Shown: one piece after another, positions 1 through 13,900 of the stretch
How the letters are laid out: each line of letters begins with the position of its first letter
Numbering within the stretch: position 1 is the first letter of the stretch
Source: Muricea muricata
Taxonomy: Eukaryota > Cnidaria > Anthozoa > Malacalcyonacea > Plexauridae
Direction of reading: 5' to 3'
Length of the DNA stretch: 64,000 nt
Assembly: GCA_963855995.1 (NCBI GenBank)
Contig: OY979723.1
Coordinates: 13,716,713 to 13,780,712, forward strand
The notes under the pieces: generated by a model
Databases searched by the model: none
What the model was told of the DNA's origin: nothing
Seen by the model: the letters and a program-made list of their open reading frames with translations, nothing else
Translations under genes and position numbers: made by a program

Positions 1-2155
1 CATTATATCAAAAAAGCTACCACCATACTAAACTAAGACAAAAAGAAAACCCTATTAACCTAATAGCATTTTATTAAAGTCTATCTGCTCATGCTGTTTA
101 TAAAAGAAGAACTATTATGAAAAAATAATGGAATAAACATCATAATAACGTTAAATTTTAAATACATAAGATTATATATTACATAATTTTTACATTTACC
201 TGATAATCAAACAGTAAACGGCAAGGAAATGGCCTATTTATTATCAGTCACTGAAAACTACACTTTCGCACATTCCGTTGGCCGCCATATTGAGTTGGAC
301 CGAGCAAGGGCCTGGTATCTTTCTTTTGTAATCTATCTATATTTTATCCATATTACATTATATATAATTTATATATTATATTAGTAGAATCATACTGGTA
401 TACTATTGCAAATGCTGTAATTTGATTGGTTACTCTACTCGCTATCTATTCCTCGATAGATACCAAGTAGCGAAACAATCATCTTCCTATAGAGATTTCT
501 GTTAAAAAAATTGCTTTAAAAATCAAATTTTTTGTTGAATATTCCATGTTTGACCTTTGATTCTACTAAAACAGTTAGATTACGAGCTCGAGATTTCTAT
601 CAACTATCACCGCATAGAAATCGAGAGCGAGTATGTAATTGGATAAGAGATGGGCTTGGTTATGTGTTACAATGTAGTCTATGGCGACCTAATTTTTCCG
701 TTTGGCATTATGATACCTTCATTAATCATTACCTTGTATATCGGGTTCAATTTCACTATAAAATAGAGCTCTTATTAGACTCTTTTGCATTCTATCATTT
801 TAGCCTTATGGCTACCATAAATGGTACCATGTATAACGGGTCAATCAGTTTCTAAAGACGAAACATAGACGAATTTCAATGGTGAAAGAGTAACCTTGTG
901 TTTACAAAGGGTAGCGTTTTGAGGAGAGGGGAACATTGTACACGCTTATTGGCCAATTGGAATTGGAAACATTTAGAATTGTCTGTTGTCAAATGAATAC
1001 AACAGATTGATGGCTAGTTTGAATTGCAAAGAGTCAACTTTTTTTATACATCCTGTATATTTACCTGTATAACAATAACAATAACATGACAGGGCTGCAT
1101 GCTGTGTACAATAACCTGAACCCGATTGTATGTTCTCCCCACTCCCCCTCACACGTGTACATTAGATCCCATACCTTAGAGTAGGAATATTATAGGATAC
1201 ATTCTATATGCAGTCGATAGGCATTCACGAAACGCTCAAGCCATCTGTTTCGCGCTCATTTAAACTTGGCCTTATAAGTCAACCCCTTGCTTCAACTGGC
1301 TATTGTCCTCATTGTCCTAATTCCATTGTGCTCCTATTGTGCGCGAGGCATCGACGTTTCAATGAATGCTTCCAGATGTGGCACTACTACCATTAAACTG
1401 TTCATATATGTGCGTCTATACCCCAGGTCTGTGGTATTTCATGCCAGGTGAGTTCCTGGAGCTGACTTCCCTGTGCTTCGAGGATTTTTCTCCGGGCACA
1501 CCGGTTTCCATCCCTCTAGGCCTCTCTAAAATCAACACGTTGTAGGTGTAATATACGCAAGACAATGTAAAGCGTGTAATTGTGTATGGAGAAATTGTAA
1601 AATGGGTGACATCATGCTTTTCCTTTTAAGGAATGTGTGCATACCTTAAATACATGCTCCGAATATCCAGTAGGGTAGTCAGCCTGACAATTTGGTCATC
1701 TCATGCAAATATTGCTGTGTTTATAGCGATAGAATGAAGATGAAGAAAATGATTTGGTTAAAAGTTGCATAACATGACCAAATTGTCAGGCTGCTTTCAT
1801 CACATCGAACATGTATACTACTGTAAGTAAGTAAGTTATTTAGCTTAAATCGCAGGTACACTCTGTCTGCATGCTTTTTTTTTCGCTGACGTATAAGTCA
1901 TCGTGATATGCTTTTCCTAAGTGCAAGTAATCTTTCCATTTGTCAGTATCCCACTGTGATAATTGGCAGTTAACTAAGTCATATGCCAACGGGATAACAC
2001 ATAAATAATCGTGTGGTTCTGGTTGTCTCTTAAACGCTGCTTGACTAGAAAGTTTGATTAGTTTCGCGTATACATGCTCAAGAGAAATATTGTCATTGCA
2101 CCCTGCAGGAAATATCTTTCAGGAAAGATAAGGAACAAGAAGAGAACTGGACGAA
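1..2155. other. Intergenic region upstream of the EAR-collagen gene
   Basis: No convincing exon is seen on either strand. The open frames here (for example 532-855 and 1208-1396 on the plus strand) have no recognisable domain and no splice context. The one structured element is the hairpin at 1680-1793, listed separately. The promoter of the gene starting at 2156 should lie near the right end, but no specific motif could be assigned. Confidence 0.5.
1680..1793. repeat. Short inverted-repeat (hairpin) element
   Basis: The arms are near-perfect inverted copies of about 29 bases. The left arm begins CAGCCTGACAATTTGGTCAT at 1680 and its complement ends at 1793, with a loop of about 55 bases. Size and shape fit a small MITE or foldback element. 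No coding capacity. Confidence 0.75.
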
Positions 2156-5100
2156 ATGGCACGAATTTCAAATAAAATCACGCTTTTCTTTGTTTTTCAT
2201 TTCTTGCTGTTCAATGTGGTCTTCACACAAAAGGTATTGGTTACATTCTTGCGGGTTTTAATCGCAGGATAATTTATTTCATGTAGGCGCCATTTAAACT
2301 GGTAGTCCGGCTATGTCTTCTTTTACTGGTAATTTCAGCAAAAACGGTGTTGATAAGCGCCTGAGAGAATTTCTCCATTAGCTTTTTTGCAACATAACTA
2401 TACGATGCACGATTTTGTCAATCAGTTCATAGAATCTCGTCCTAAATATGGCCACAACACGAGTGTATCAGCAACAATCCATTTGCAAATCTAAAAAGAC
2501 TCGATCATAAACATGTGCGAAAGGAGAAAATCGAAGAAAAAGTTAAAGTTTATACAAAACAAGAGAAATTTGTCTCACATGTACAAACCCATTCACGCTC
2601 ATTATTTCTTTTGCGTTTTCTTCATTCATTATTTCACAATTCTAAATGCAGTCTAGCAGGACAAAAACACGTGGCTAACCCAACTATAGAAAATCTGTTA
2701 TCCAGTTTGTCTGTATTTAGGAGTAAGAGAAGAACACTGACAATTTGTGAGCTTCGTATACCCGACAAAATCTGTTCTCGAATATTTGAGGTTTTTTATA
2801 TCAAGCAGAGTTGAATTGTGCATGTATATGCGTTTGAAGTTTACCGCCTGGTTACTTAACCATGCATGCATGTTTAACCAATAGTTTTGAAAATGCTACT
2901 GTTCTCAATACATTCACTGCCAGTTAATACATTCTTGCACACATTTGTAAAAAGCGTTTGCATGAACGTAAGCATAGACGGAACGAGGAATCAAACTTAA
3001 TGAAACTAGTTTTTTCCCCAGAAGCATATTGCTTTGCCTTATCTTTTACGTTAACTGATACCGAGCAGTCTATCACGTACGAGGTAACTCCTTGCTTATA
3101 GAGTAAACGTTTTATCACATGGCGTTTCCTGGCTCTGTTTGGCTTAACATACTTTGGCAACTTTGAGGTTGTTTTTCTTAAAGAAAAAGCGTAAAAGAAT
3201 GCCTATCCATATTGAAAGAAGGGAAGAGAGAAATAGAGATAGCGGAGGGGAGGGGCAATGGGTTATAATCTTTCCACATCAAAGAAGAGAATCCTTTAGA
3301 AATGATGGGGAATAAATTGGTTTTATGTAATGTATCAAATTGCGTGTTAAATGAACATATCAGATCACCATACACCACTTAGTGGTTTCACATTATCTTG
3401 GCATGCATATTGAACAAGCGAAGAGTACTTAAAACTGAGACAATGTTGTCTTATCGAGTTACGGTGTGTGTCAAGACAATTCCTATAAATTAATTACTTT
3501 TATCTATTCATCTGATAGCTATCTTTCTTTCAACCAAATCCACATATGATGTTGCAACAATGCATTTATAAGAGGGATTATGGGACACTTAATTATCGGA
3601 CCTCCGAAGTAGAAACATTTGATAATAAAACATTTTCGCACAAGTTCTTAATTTCTATAAATTAATTACTTTTATCTATTCATCTGATAGCTATCTTTAT
3701 TTCAACCAAATCCACATATGATGTTGCAACAATGCATTTATAACAGGGATTATGGGACACTTAATTATCGGACCTCCAAAGCAGAAACATTTGATGATAA
3801 AACATTTTTGCACAAATTCTTATTACTGTCTCTCCCTCCGACCCTTGATATGTCGACTCATAAATCAACAAACTGATTAACAAAAGCACATCTTCTTAGA
3901 AGGGGGAGGTGAGGGTATTACAAAGTTAGTTTGAACTTTTATACTCTCATGATCTAGAACCCATTGAATAATGGTTACGAATAGATAAATAAATAAATAG
4001 CTGTTTTAGTTTATGTTACTTCCTGCATGTATTAATCTTGGATGTAATTATACTGGTTTTGCTTATAGATTAATTCCTCTTCAACAAATCTATTAGACGA
4101 ATGCTACCAAGAAATAGAGAGATGGCTAATTAATCTAGGATGAAATTTTTCCCAGCCCTAATCAAAACTTGCTGCTGTGCGAGAAATGCAGAGATAAACA
4201 CGACCTCCACTCAATAGCATGCCATGCGAAAGTCTATCTTGCTAAATTTAATTTAGGCAATGTTAGCTCTGCTTTGTGTTACAATACAAGTATCAAATAC
4301 AAACGCGTTATCGACACGTATGAATTGATACAGTTTAAATCGAGTTATCGCATATTAATTACGGAAACACCGGCATATTCAGCCGATTTCATTTGGCTGA
4401 TCTTGCTAAGAATGTTGATGGATCACTACTCTGACTGCTGTGACAATAAACTCATGTTAATTATCGATCAACTTGCCGCTATTTATATCGAGTCTCAATT
4501 ACTTTACATCAAATTGATCCAAACCGTGTTCCTGCTGTGTTGGCTGTTTTTAGCAACCATTTTCTGCTTTAGGAAACGATCGGAGCAAATTTGCAGGGTA
4601 ACTGTGCTGCCAGAGATGGTCGTGATGGTAGGTGAATGTATTCAAATACTTTCTCAGTTTAGGAGGAAACACCAGGAACTCTTACATGCCCTGGGAATCC
4701 ATGAGAAATATTCGTAGGGAATCATAATTTAACCAATGGCAATGCTAGCTTAACACGTTTTTCAGTATCAAAAAACCAAGGAACATTTTTAAGAGCAACA
4801 AAGACTAGTGTTTTCATGAAGGAATTTCTATCTTTTACAAAAATATTTGCCTTTATATTTTTGCTTGTTTCTCATCACCTGTGTTTACTGGAAGGAATGA
4901 ATAATGGAAGTAAAGTAAAAAAAAAATACTGGAAGTAAAAAAATAGGCCTTACGCAAATTCATAGACTTGGTATAAGTTTAAATATTTTCTTGTTGAATA
5001 ATGTAGGTGCTCCTGGCCCCCCTGGAGTGCCGGGCCGTCCAGGTAGCCCAGGAAGAGACGGAAGAGATTGCACTGTGAACTGGTCTCTTAATAGGGTGAG

Positions 5101-7568
5101 AGTTAATGGAAGACTTGATTCAACCAGCGTACACTTATTTAATTCAGGCGACTTATATAATCCCTAATGTGTTAGTAACATATTCTTGATTTTTTGTGAA
5201 GGTATTTGAGATGGAGAAAAGACTTCGTGAGCTCGATTCAAAATGTCAATTTGTGGTGAAAGAGGCGGAGGAGATGAAAAAAGAACTGGGAATCAGCAAA
5301 CAAAAAACACAAGAATTGTTTCGAATTTTAGCAGCCAAGAATATCTTAGATACCGGTAATATTATCATTAAGAATACATAGGCACTTTTTTACTACCTTG
5401 GAACGATATAAACAGAATTCGACATTTCGAATTTACGACCATTCTCTTATTGTTATATTGCATCCTTTAAGAGCATAGTTCAGATTTGACATCTAGAACC
5501 ACTGCAAAGAACCTGATTAGTTAATAGGAAGGATGAAACACATTTGATTGGCTAAAGGATCATTAAATTTGATACAGTAGAAATCAAACATTAACTTTAC
5601 GTCGAACCTGAACCTGACGCATATAGCAGCAATGCGTCATATTAATTCAGGACCATTTTTAAACATATCGTAACAAAAAACTGCGAAGAAATCCGTATCT
5701 GTAATGCCTCAGACAATTTTTCTCATATTTTCCAGATACAGTTGTCGCACAAACAACGTACGACATAATCCCAACACCAGTTGAAGCCTTAACAAAACCT
5801 GATATTATGCCATCCTATCAAAAACCACCACCCACCACCCCCGTATTCATCCCATCTTCTGAGGCTACCAATGATCAAAACTGTCAGAAGCGACTAGTAT
5901 TCCACGTCCACGACAAGGTCGAAACCCGGGGGGCTGTGAACATGGAAATATTTAACATAAAAGGAACCATCTTCCTTGCTGTGGCAAACTTCCATCTTGC
6001 CAACAAAGGTTATAACATTGACTCTTTTGTTTACAAAATGAGCCCGAACACCGAAAAGTTTGAAATCCTTCAAACACTACCCACGATCGGCTGCCGTTCG
6101 ATGACGCACTTCTCCGACCGTGGAGATTTGTACCTTTTCGTTGCAAATCATTTTGATGGTACTTCGCATACGTTACACTCGGTCATCTATAAGTGGAATG
6201 GTACCAAGTTTGTAAATCACACGACAATCGAAACGCACGGAGCATCGACTGCGCAATTTTTCAAGATCAACGGAGAAAGTTTTTGTGTTGTTGCAAACTA
6301 TCGAAATGACACGAGCGTCTCGATATTTTCAATCATCTATAAATGGAACAAGGGCAGACTCGAGGCATTCCAGAAAATTCCAACGCACGGAGCCGTTGAT
6401 TGTAAATTCTACAACAGCAAAGGAGGACAAATGTTCTTGGTGTTTGCGAATTATTACGCGATCAGCGAAGGATTTAACGTAAAATCAGCGGTGTACAAAT
6501 GGGACGGACAGCGCTTCATTCTTGCACAGTACGTCGAAGCCTCGGCGGCCATTGGAGTGGATTTATTTGAAAGCGATGACGGGCTCTTTCTGGCTTTGGC
6601 CAGTCACAGAACGGCGAATTCTTGGCATTCGCATACAAATGTGTTTCGCTGGAATGGAACTGCGTTTCTCTTGTTTCAAGAATTGGAAACTACTGCAGCA
6701 ATAAAGGTAAAACCTGAGTTGTTTGCTTTCAAGATGACATTAATAATTAATGTCATTAATAATTAATGTCATTAATAATTAATGTCATTAATAATTAATA
6801 ATTAATGTCATGACATTAATAATTAATGTCATTAATGATTAATAATTAATACCATTAATAATTAATGTCATTAAATCAATTAGTAATTAATGTCATCTTG
6901 AAACCTGACAAAGACAAAGGCGTCGTTATAATCAGCAAAAATGGGGCACAAAAATAATTGTTTGTTTTCACCCCAGACAGCATTTTTCATAGTGCTTTGC
7001 ATTTATACATCTGGAAGAAAGTAGTACTGTATTAAAAATTAAGTTTGCGTCACCTCATATGTCATTTAAACCAGCTGATCTGACTTAAGTAAAAGGCCTG
7101 GAACTACCTACCAAATATAAGTCGATATAAAATGTCAATATAATAAGCCGATAAAATTTTTTTTGCTATTTTTCTATTTTCCTTCCTTTTCCTCGCAAAT
7201 GAGACAATTTTAGTTCGTATTGCAATCTTTGAACCCAAGTTTCGCAGAAAGACAGTAAATGCATTGCTTTTATTTTTAAGGTTCACCACTTCTTTGTCAA
7301 CGGAACACTCTATCTCGCTATCGCAAACTACTTCGACGAAATCACCAACTTTGAAACTGATTCCATGGTCTACAAATACACGACCGATCGATTTCGGAAA
7401 TTCCAAGGAATCTTGACGATGGGTGCTTACGATTTGCAACCGTTTACCTACCGAGGAGTTCCGTACCTGGCCGCTGCGTTCCGATTCAATGGCGAGCACG
7501 GAAATCTGAAGAGCAATATCTATAAGATGTACAAAGGTTGTGTTGCCGACAAAAACGCTTTGCCATGA
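2156..7568 (+). CDS. Secreted collagen-stalk EAR-repeat protein (collectin-like layout)
   Basis: Exons: 2156-2233, 4597-4627, 5007-5095, 5202-5355, 5736-6706, 7281-7568, with phases matching at every junction; 1611 nt, 536 residues. Exon 1 is a signal peptide (MARISNKITLFFVFHFLLF...). Exons 2-3 carry one Cys, then about eight Gly-X-Y triplets ending RDGRDC. Exon 4 is charged and heptad-like (coiled-coil neck). Exons 5-6 follow a Pro/Thr-rich linker with seven EAR repeats, each showing a G-x-x-[FY]-L-x-[VLF]-A-[NS] core (FLAVANF, LYLFVANH, FLVFANYY, LYLAIANYF and relatives), enough for a seven-bladed propeller. In the EAR family this fold mediates extracellular binding (LGI, TSPEAR); the ligand here is unknown. 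The collagen and neck imply trimers by analogy with collectins. AATAAA lies at 7679-7684. The 31-nt exon 2 rests on phase and Gly-X-Y continuity; the rest is firm. Confidence 0.85.
3480..3826. repeat. 173-bp tandem duplication in intron 1
   Basis: Two adjacent copies (about 3480-3652 and 3653-3826) share nearly all bases, from TATAAATTAATTACTTTTAT through the GGGACACTTAATTATCGGAC segment. Only a few substitutions separate them, so the duplication is recent. It lies in the first intron of the EAR gene and shows no coding potential. Confidence 0.85.
6733..6896. repeat. AT-rich microsatellite-like array
   Basis: About ten imperfect copies of ATTAATAATTAATGTC lie directly after the 5' splice site of the last intron of the EAR gene. 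The unit is itself nearly palindromic. It extends an open frame past the true exon end at 6706, which is an artefact. Confidence 0.9.
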
Positions 7569-7678
7569 AATGATTTTTAAATCTCACTTTTTACACATTT
7601 TAGTAAACATTTTATAACATCAACTGTATACTGTATTGGACTTTTTTACATATTGTACATTTTGAAAACATAGAATGA

Positions 7679-7684
7679 AATAAA
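7679..7684 (+). promoter_or_regulatory. Polyadenylation signal of the EAR-collagen gene
   Basis: AATAAA, 110 bases after the TGA stop. The convergent gene R1 ends at 7907, so the two 3' ends are only about 220 bases apart. Confidence 0.6.
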
Positions 7685-7715
7685 ACGTTTATAAACGCTC
7701 ATCCCCAACCTTTTA

Positions 7716-7860
7716 GTACAATCCAACATTATCCAACATCTTCCACCACCATCCAATCTCATCCAACATTATCCTATATCTTCCACCATCATCCAATCCC
7801 ATCCAATATTGTCCTGTATCTTCCACCACTATCCCATCTCATTCAACATTATCGGACACT
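7716..7860. repeat. 40-bp minisatellite between convergent genes
   Basis: About 3.5 imperfect copies of a 40-bp unit containing ATCCAACATTATCC and ATCTTCCACCA fill the gap between the 3' ends of the EAR gene and R1. Confidence 0.8.
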
Positions 7861-7906
7861 TCATAACATCTTACATTTCCAGGTACCTCTAGTTTGTCCT
7901 TATATA

Positions 7907-10900
7907 TTAACATTCTGAGTCATATCTTTTGGACAGCGGTTGCCGTTCATGATATTCCCGTTCAGGGAGAGGTGGCTTGGTATCTAGCAAAGCTCTGAAT
8001 GACGTGGCAGCATTGTCGACATCAACTTCCTCGTAATCTGGTTCGATACCGTCATCTGATGCTTCAAGCACTTCATACTTCGGTTTTTTAGGTGAGCGAG
8101 GTTTTGCGCTTTCTATGACGATTGCATCATCCTTCGTCAAATGACAACTGTATCTTGGTGCAGTGGACGAATCCATTGATTCTGCCGAAATTTCCAAGAG
8201 AAAGAAAAAATACAAATTGAGATACATGATTGAGATGAATGAAATACAGAATCTGAAAAATGTTGCTTCTCAAACCACCTCATATAGGGCGGAGCTTTAG
8301 ATTTGAGAACGAGTCCCAGATCGAATACAACTAGACGAGATTTTGAAAACCAGCTACTGCAAAGTTAATAATATCCTGTTTTTTTACACAGATGATCCAA
8401 AACGAAGGCGAATATGTGTGTGGAGGTCTGGAGGAGAGAATTATTAAAAAATAAAAATCTCGTAGTTGTACTCATTTTTGTGGAGGTAGTTGAATTTAAA
8501 GCCCCCAAATACTGCCTTAAAGATATCCCGGAGCAGAAAAGGCAAAAATTAATGCTATTTTGATTCTTACCCATCGAAACAGCGTCCTTTAGAATATTAT
8601 CAATAACATTCTGAAAAGGAAAATATTGTATAGAATGATTTGTTTGTGCACATTCTTTCAATAAAGGTTCTCCTTCCAAAAGCATAAACTGTAAGCTATG
8701 AGCGCGTAAGGGATGATGGGTTATTGCTTATTTTCACCAGACTCGGGATTATTTCTTTTAAACAACATCGAAGGCACGTAGAAGACTTATGCATGATGGC
8801 GGCAAAATTTGCTTGCCACCATTGATCTGAATAATACTGGATCACGCATACATATGCCTCAAGTGAAGCCAGCAGAAATGACGAATTTGGAGTACCAAGA
8901 TGGCGGACAATCAGCATTTTCAATAGATAAATAAACTTCCTTATTTTAAGGAAATTTACGGAAATTGAAAACGCTGCTTAAAAGATTACTCTTACACCCG
9001 CAAAGAACACTGGACCTGGAGTACCAAGATGGCGGCGATGACTTCAAAATTTTATTATGTATGCGCGATCCAGTATTATTCAGATCAATGCTTGCCACAA
9101 AGGTGATTATCACGGGTATCCTATCCCTGAGTATCCACGTTTTTGGAAAGACAACCTTAATTGTAACAGCTGTATCACTGTAAACGAGAGTGTGATCTAA
9201 ATTTGATCTATCCACTGTTCAAGATAGTAAACGGCATGCGAACGACCGCCATTGCAGTCTTATCCAGTATGAACAAAGCTAATTGTTATTTCATCTTCCT
9301 TACCAAGTCAACATCGTCTTTCTGCAGTGACCAATATGGTTCGTAACTTTCTCTTTTCTCATTCAAACTCGTGTAGTTTTCGTTGTCCGAGTCAACGACG
9401 GGAGCAGCTTCTTGAATCAAGCTAAATCTTGCTTCTGTCTTCAAATGAACTAAAACGAGTTCATTCAAATTTAAAGATTTGTTTATCAATGCACTAATTT
9501 GCCCAAGGGAGGGGTACCAGACAAGCCCACGGGATTTCACAGCCACGTCAGCGAAAATGTCAAATCCCGTTGACTAGTGCACATTTAAGTTTTCTTTCAT
9601 CAACGGCAGTTTTTTTTCTTATTTTCTACATTCTAGGTCAAATCTAAGTAATTTATACCTTCAGGTGGTGATTTAGGCGATGCTTCCTTGTTAACTATTT
9701 TAGGTTTGGCTTCATGTTGCTTTCTGTAAAAGAAGAGAAAAAATCCACCTTAAAGTTCGTGCATGATAAAAAGGCCTTTAAAGGGAAATGGCAACAAAAA
9801 ATTTTATTGTCTCATTTGAAAGAGACTCTAAAACAATAAACAGAAGTTTATTGCAAAATTTTCATATCTGTTTTACTTCGGGAGATATTCTCACCTAAAT
9901 CAACAAACTGTCCGCCATCTTGGATTAATTTTTCACCTCATTAACAATGTTTTGGTGACGTCACAACAGGGTAAGCCTGTCGAAAATCCTCCTAAATACC
10001 TACCAACAATCAAATATTGTTTGAAATCTTCTCAGTCCGTGCTGAAATCCGAAATACTTGCCGTACATGCGGTTATGAGAGCATATTAACCATTGTGTCG
10101 TAAGAAAAAAAATCGCGTGATCCCAGTTGTGACGTATCGTGCATATCCACAAATATCCAAGATGGCGGACAACTAAAGATTTCAAGTCAAAATATCTCAC
10201 CAAATAAGGCAGATATAAAAATTCTGTAATAGACTTCTATATATTGTTTTGGAGTCTCTTTCAAATGAGACGATAAAACATTTTGTTGCCATTTCCCTTT
10301 AACTCTAGGACAATCATTTAATCGTGAAATTTTTACTTTAGTAAAAATCGCCTCACGTTTTTGTGATTTAAACCATTTAGAAAACCCAACTTGTATCATT
10401 ATTCAATAATTTATTGAGTGAATCATAAATATCATGTTACTCTTTTCGATTCTAGCAAACTAAAAAGTTTCAATATTTCTTTGGGTGAAGTGCATTGAAA
10501 ATCTTATAGAGTAGGCCCTGGTTTTTCTTTGTTTTAAGCCAAAACATTCGCAAGATGTTAATCACAATATAAGCTTTAAATTTATAGCAAAGTCTTTACC
10601 ACAGGACAAAGCGTTCAAGTTTGAGCTTGCAATGCATGTAAATTGTTGACTGTAACCAATGTTTTTCTTTTTATTTTGAAACAAAATTTTTGCCAAAATA
10701 ATTCAGACAGATTTCATCCAGAATTTTACTGCTAATTCACATCCAATATGCTTTTACTATTCAGACCACTCGTTCGTGCTTGAGCATTGAATGCAAGTCA
10801 TGTATATATTATTGAAGTTAACCAGTTTCTGGTAACATTTTAAACTGAATTTTGGCCTAGAACATGATGAAAATTTATGATTTTAACAAAATTTTTGGTG

Positions 10901-13900
10901 CATTTTGAGCCACAATTGTTACAAATCACTTCAGCGAGATTTGAACCAAGCAGATTGACTGTCAATTTACACGCACCGCCTGTACCACTAGACCACTGCT
11001 TCAATCGTTGTCACACATGTGTTGTAAATTGATTTTAACAAATGTTTCACTACATTTTAACCCAAAATGTTTGCCATAACTTCAGGGACATTTGAACCTG
11101 AGTAAATGCCAATTTACACCAAAGACTGCACCCCCAACCCAAAGACTGCACCCCCAGCCCAAAGACTCAATCGTGAACGTTTGATATAAACTATTGATTT
11201 TAACCAATATTGTAGTGTATTTTAAGACAAAATTTTTCATGCCAATGAATTCAGCGAAGATTGAACTAAACTAAATGACAATTTACACCAAAGACTGTAT
11301 CACTCGACCACATGAGCATTCGTGATCTTCAATATAAGCAAAATCGTTCTCACAAAACTTCAGCTGGGAGATTTGACCAAACTAAATCATAATTTATCTG
11401 CACCAAAGCTTGAACCATTGGACCATACTCATATTTGAGCATGTTTTCTACGTTTCTTTACCAAGCTCTGATGCCAGCCTTGACATGAGCCCTAGTACTA
11501 GCTTTAGCCCTAGACCTAGCTTTACCGATAGCCACAGCCTGGTTTGAATCTCAATATATCTGTAAATGATTTTAGCGATATTTGAACGAGACTAACGGGT
11601 AATTTTACCACTATACGTCACATGCACGTTCATGCTTGACCATGTTGTTGCGAATATTCTGTCTTAAAATAAAGTAAAAATTGGTTAAAGCCATTAATTT
11701 ACCTCCCTGGCAAAAAGCATGAACGAGTGGTCTAGTGTACAGGCTCTGTGGGAATTGCCTGTTACGGTTAGTTCAAACCTCACCTCAGACACTGTTGTGA
11801 ATATTTTGTTTAAAACCAAGTGAAAAATTGGTTAAAGTCAATAATTCATCTCTCATGGCAGAAGTATTAATGAGTGGTCTAGTGGTTCAGGCTTTAGTGT
11901 GAATTATCAATTACGTTGGTTCAAATCTCACTCCATTAAGTTGGGAATATTTTGTTTAAAAATCAAGTTAAAAACTGGTTAAAGTCGATAATTCACCTCC
12001 CATTGAAAAAGTGTTAGTGAGTGGTCTAGTGGTTCAGGCTTTGGTGTGAATTATCAATTACGTTGGTTCAAATCTCACTCCATTCAGTTGTGAATATTTT
12101 GTTTTAAAATCAAGTAAAAAATTGATTAAAGTCAATAATTCATCGCTCATAGCAGAAGTGTTATTTAGTGGTCTAGTGGTTCAGGCTTTGGTGTAAATTA
12201 TCAATTACGTTGGTTCAAATCTCACTCCATTCAGTTGTGAATATTTTGTTTTAAAATCAAGTGAAAAATTGGTTAAAGTCAATAATTCACCTCCCATAGC
12301 AGAAGTGTTAATGAGTGGTCTAGTGGTTCAGGCTTTGGTGTGAATTATCAATTACAATGGTTCAAATCTCACTCCATTCAGTTGTGATTATTTTGTTTAA
12401 AATCAAGTAAAAAATTGGTTAAAATCAATAATTCACCTCTCACGGCAGAAGTGTTAGTGAGTGGTCTAATGGTTCAGGCTTTAGTGTAAATTATCAATTA
12501 CGTTGGTTCAAATCTCACTCCATTCAGTTGTGAATATTTTGTTTTAAAATCAAGTGAAAAATTGGTTAAAGTCAATAATTCATCTCTCATAGCAGAAGTG
12601 TTATTTAGTGGTCTAGTGGTTCAGGCTTTGGTGTAAATTATAAATTACGTTGGTTCAAATCTCACTCCATTGGGAATCTCACTCCGTTGGGAATATTTTG
12701 TTTAAAAATCAAGTTAAAAACTGGTTAAAGTCGATAATTCACCTCCCATTGCAAAAGTGTTAGTGAGTGGTCTAGTGGTTCAGGCTTTGGTGTGAATTAT
12801 CAATTACGTTGGTTCAAATCTCACTCCATTCAGTTGTGAATATTTTGTTTTAAAATCAAGTGAAAAATTGGTTAAAATCAATAATTCACCTCTCGCGGCA
12901 GAAGTATTAATGAGTGGTCTAGTGGTTCAGGCTTTGGTGTAAATTATCAATTACGTTGCTTCAAATCTCACTCCATTCAGTTGTGAATATTTTGTTTAAA
13001 ATCAAGTAAAAAATTGGTTAAAGTCAATAATTCACCTCTCGCGGCAGAAGTATTAGTGAGTGGTCTAGTGGTTCAGGCTTTGATGTGCATTATCAATTAC
13101 GTTGGTTCCAATCTCACTCCACTCAGTTGTGAATATTTTGTTTTAAAATCAAGTAAAAAATTGGTTAAAGTCAATAATTCACCTCTCCTAGCAGAAGTAT
13201 TAATGAATGGTCTAGTGGTTCAGGCTTTGGTGTGAATTATCAATTACATTGGTTTAAATCTCACTCCATTCAGTTGTGAATATTTTGTTTTAAAATCAAG
13301 TAAAAAATTGGTTAAAGTCAATAATTCACCTCTCGCGGCAGAAGTATTAGTGAGTGGTCTAGTGGTTCAGGCTTTGATGTGCATTATCAATTACGTTGGT
13401 TCCAATCTCACTCCACTCAGTTGTGAATATTTTGTTTTAAAATCAAGTAAAAAATTGGTTAAAGTCAATAATTCACCTCTCGCGGCAGAAGTATTAGTGA
13501 GTGGTCTAGTGGTTCAGGCTTTGATGTGCATTATCAATTACGTTGGTTCCAATCTCACTCCACTCAGTTGTGAATATTTTGTTTTAAAATCAAGTAAAAA
13601 ATTGGTTAAAGTCAATAATTCACCTCTCCTAGCAGAAGTATTAATGAATGGTCTAGTGGTTCAGGCTTTGGTGTGAATTATCAATTACATTGGTTTAAAT
13701 CTCACTCCATTCAGTTGTGAATATTTTGTTTTAAAATCAAGTGAAAAATTGGTTAAAGTCGATAATTCACCTCCCATTTCGAAAATATTAGTGAGTGGTC
13801 TCGTGGTTCAGGCTTTGGTGTGAATTATCAATTACGTTGGTTCCAATCTCACTCCACTCAGTTGTGAATATTTTGTTTTAAAATCAAGTAAAAAATTGGT

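Noticed and set aside
4169-4717. 182-codon plus-strand frame with a hydrophobic segment
   Set aside because: It reads through the small collagen exon (4597-4627) in another frame and has no recognisable domain; the spliced model explains the coding signal.
12000-13700. Repeated plus-strand frames of 73 and 122 codons (VKVNNSPLAAEVLV type)
   Set aside because: They arise because the ~147-bp tRNA-derived unit is a multiple of three and open in one frame; most units break it.
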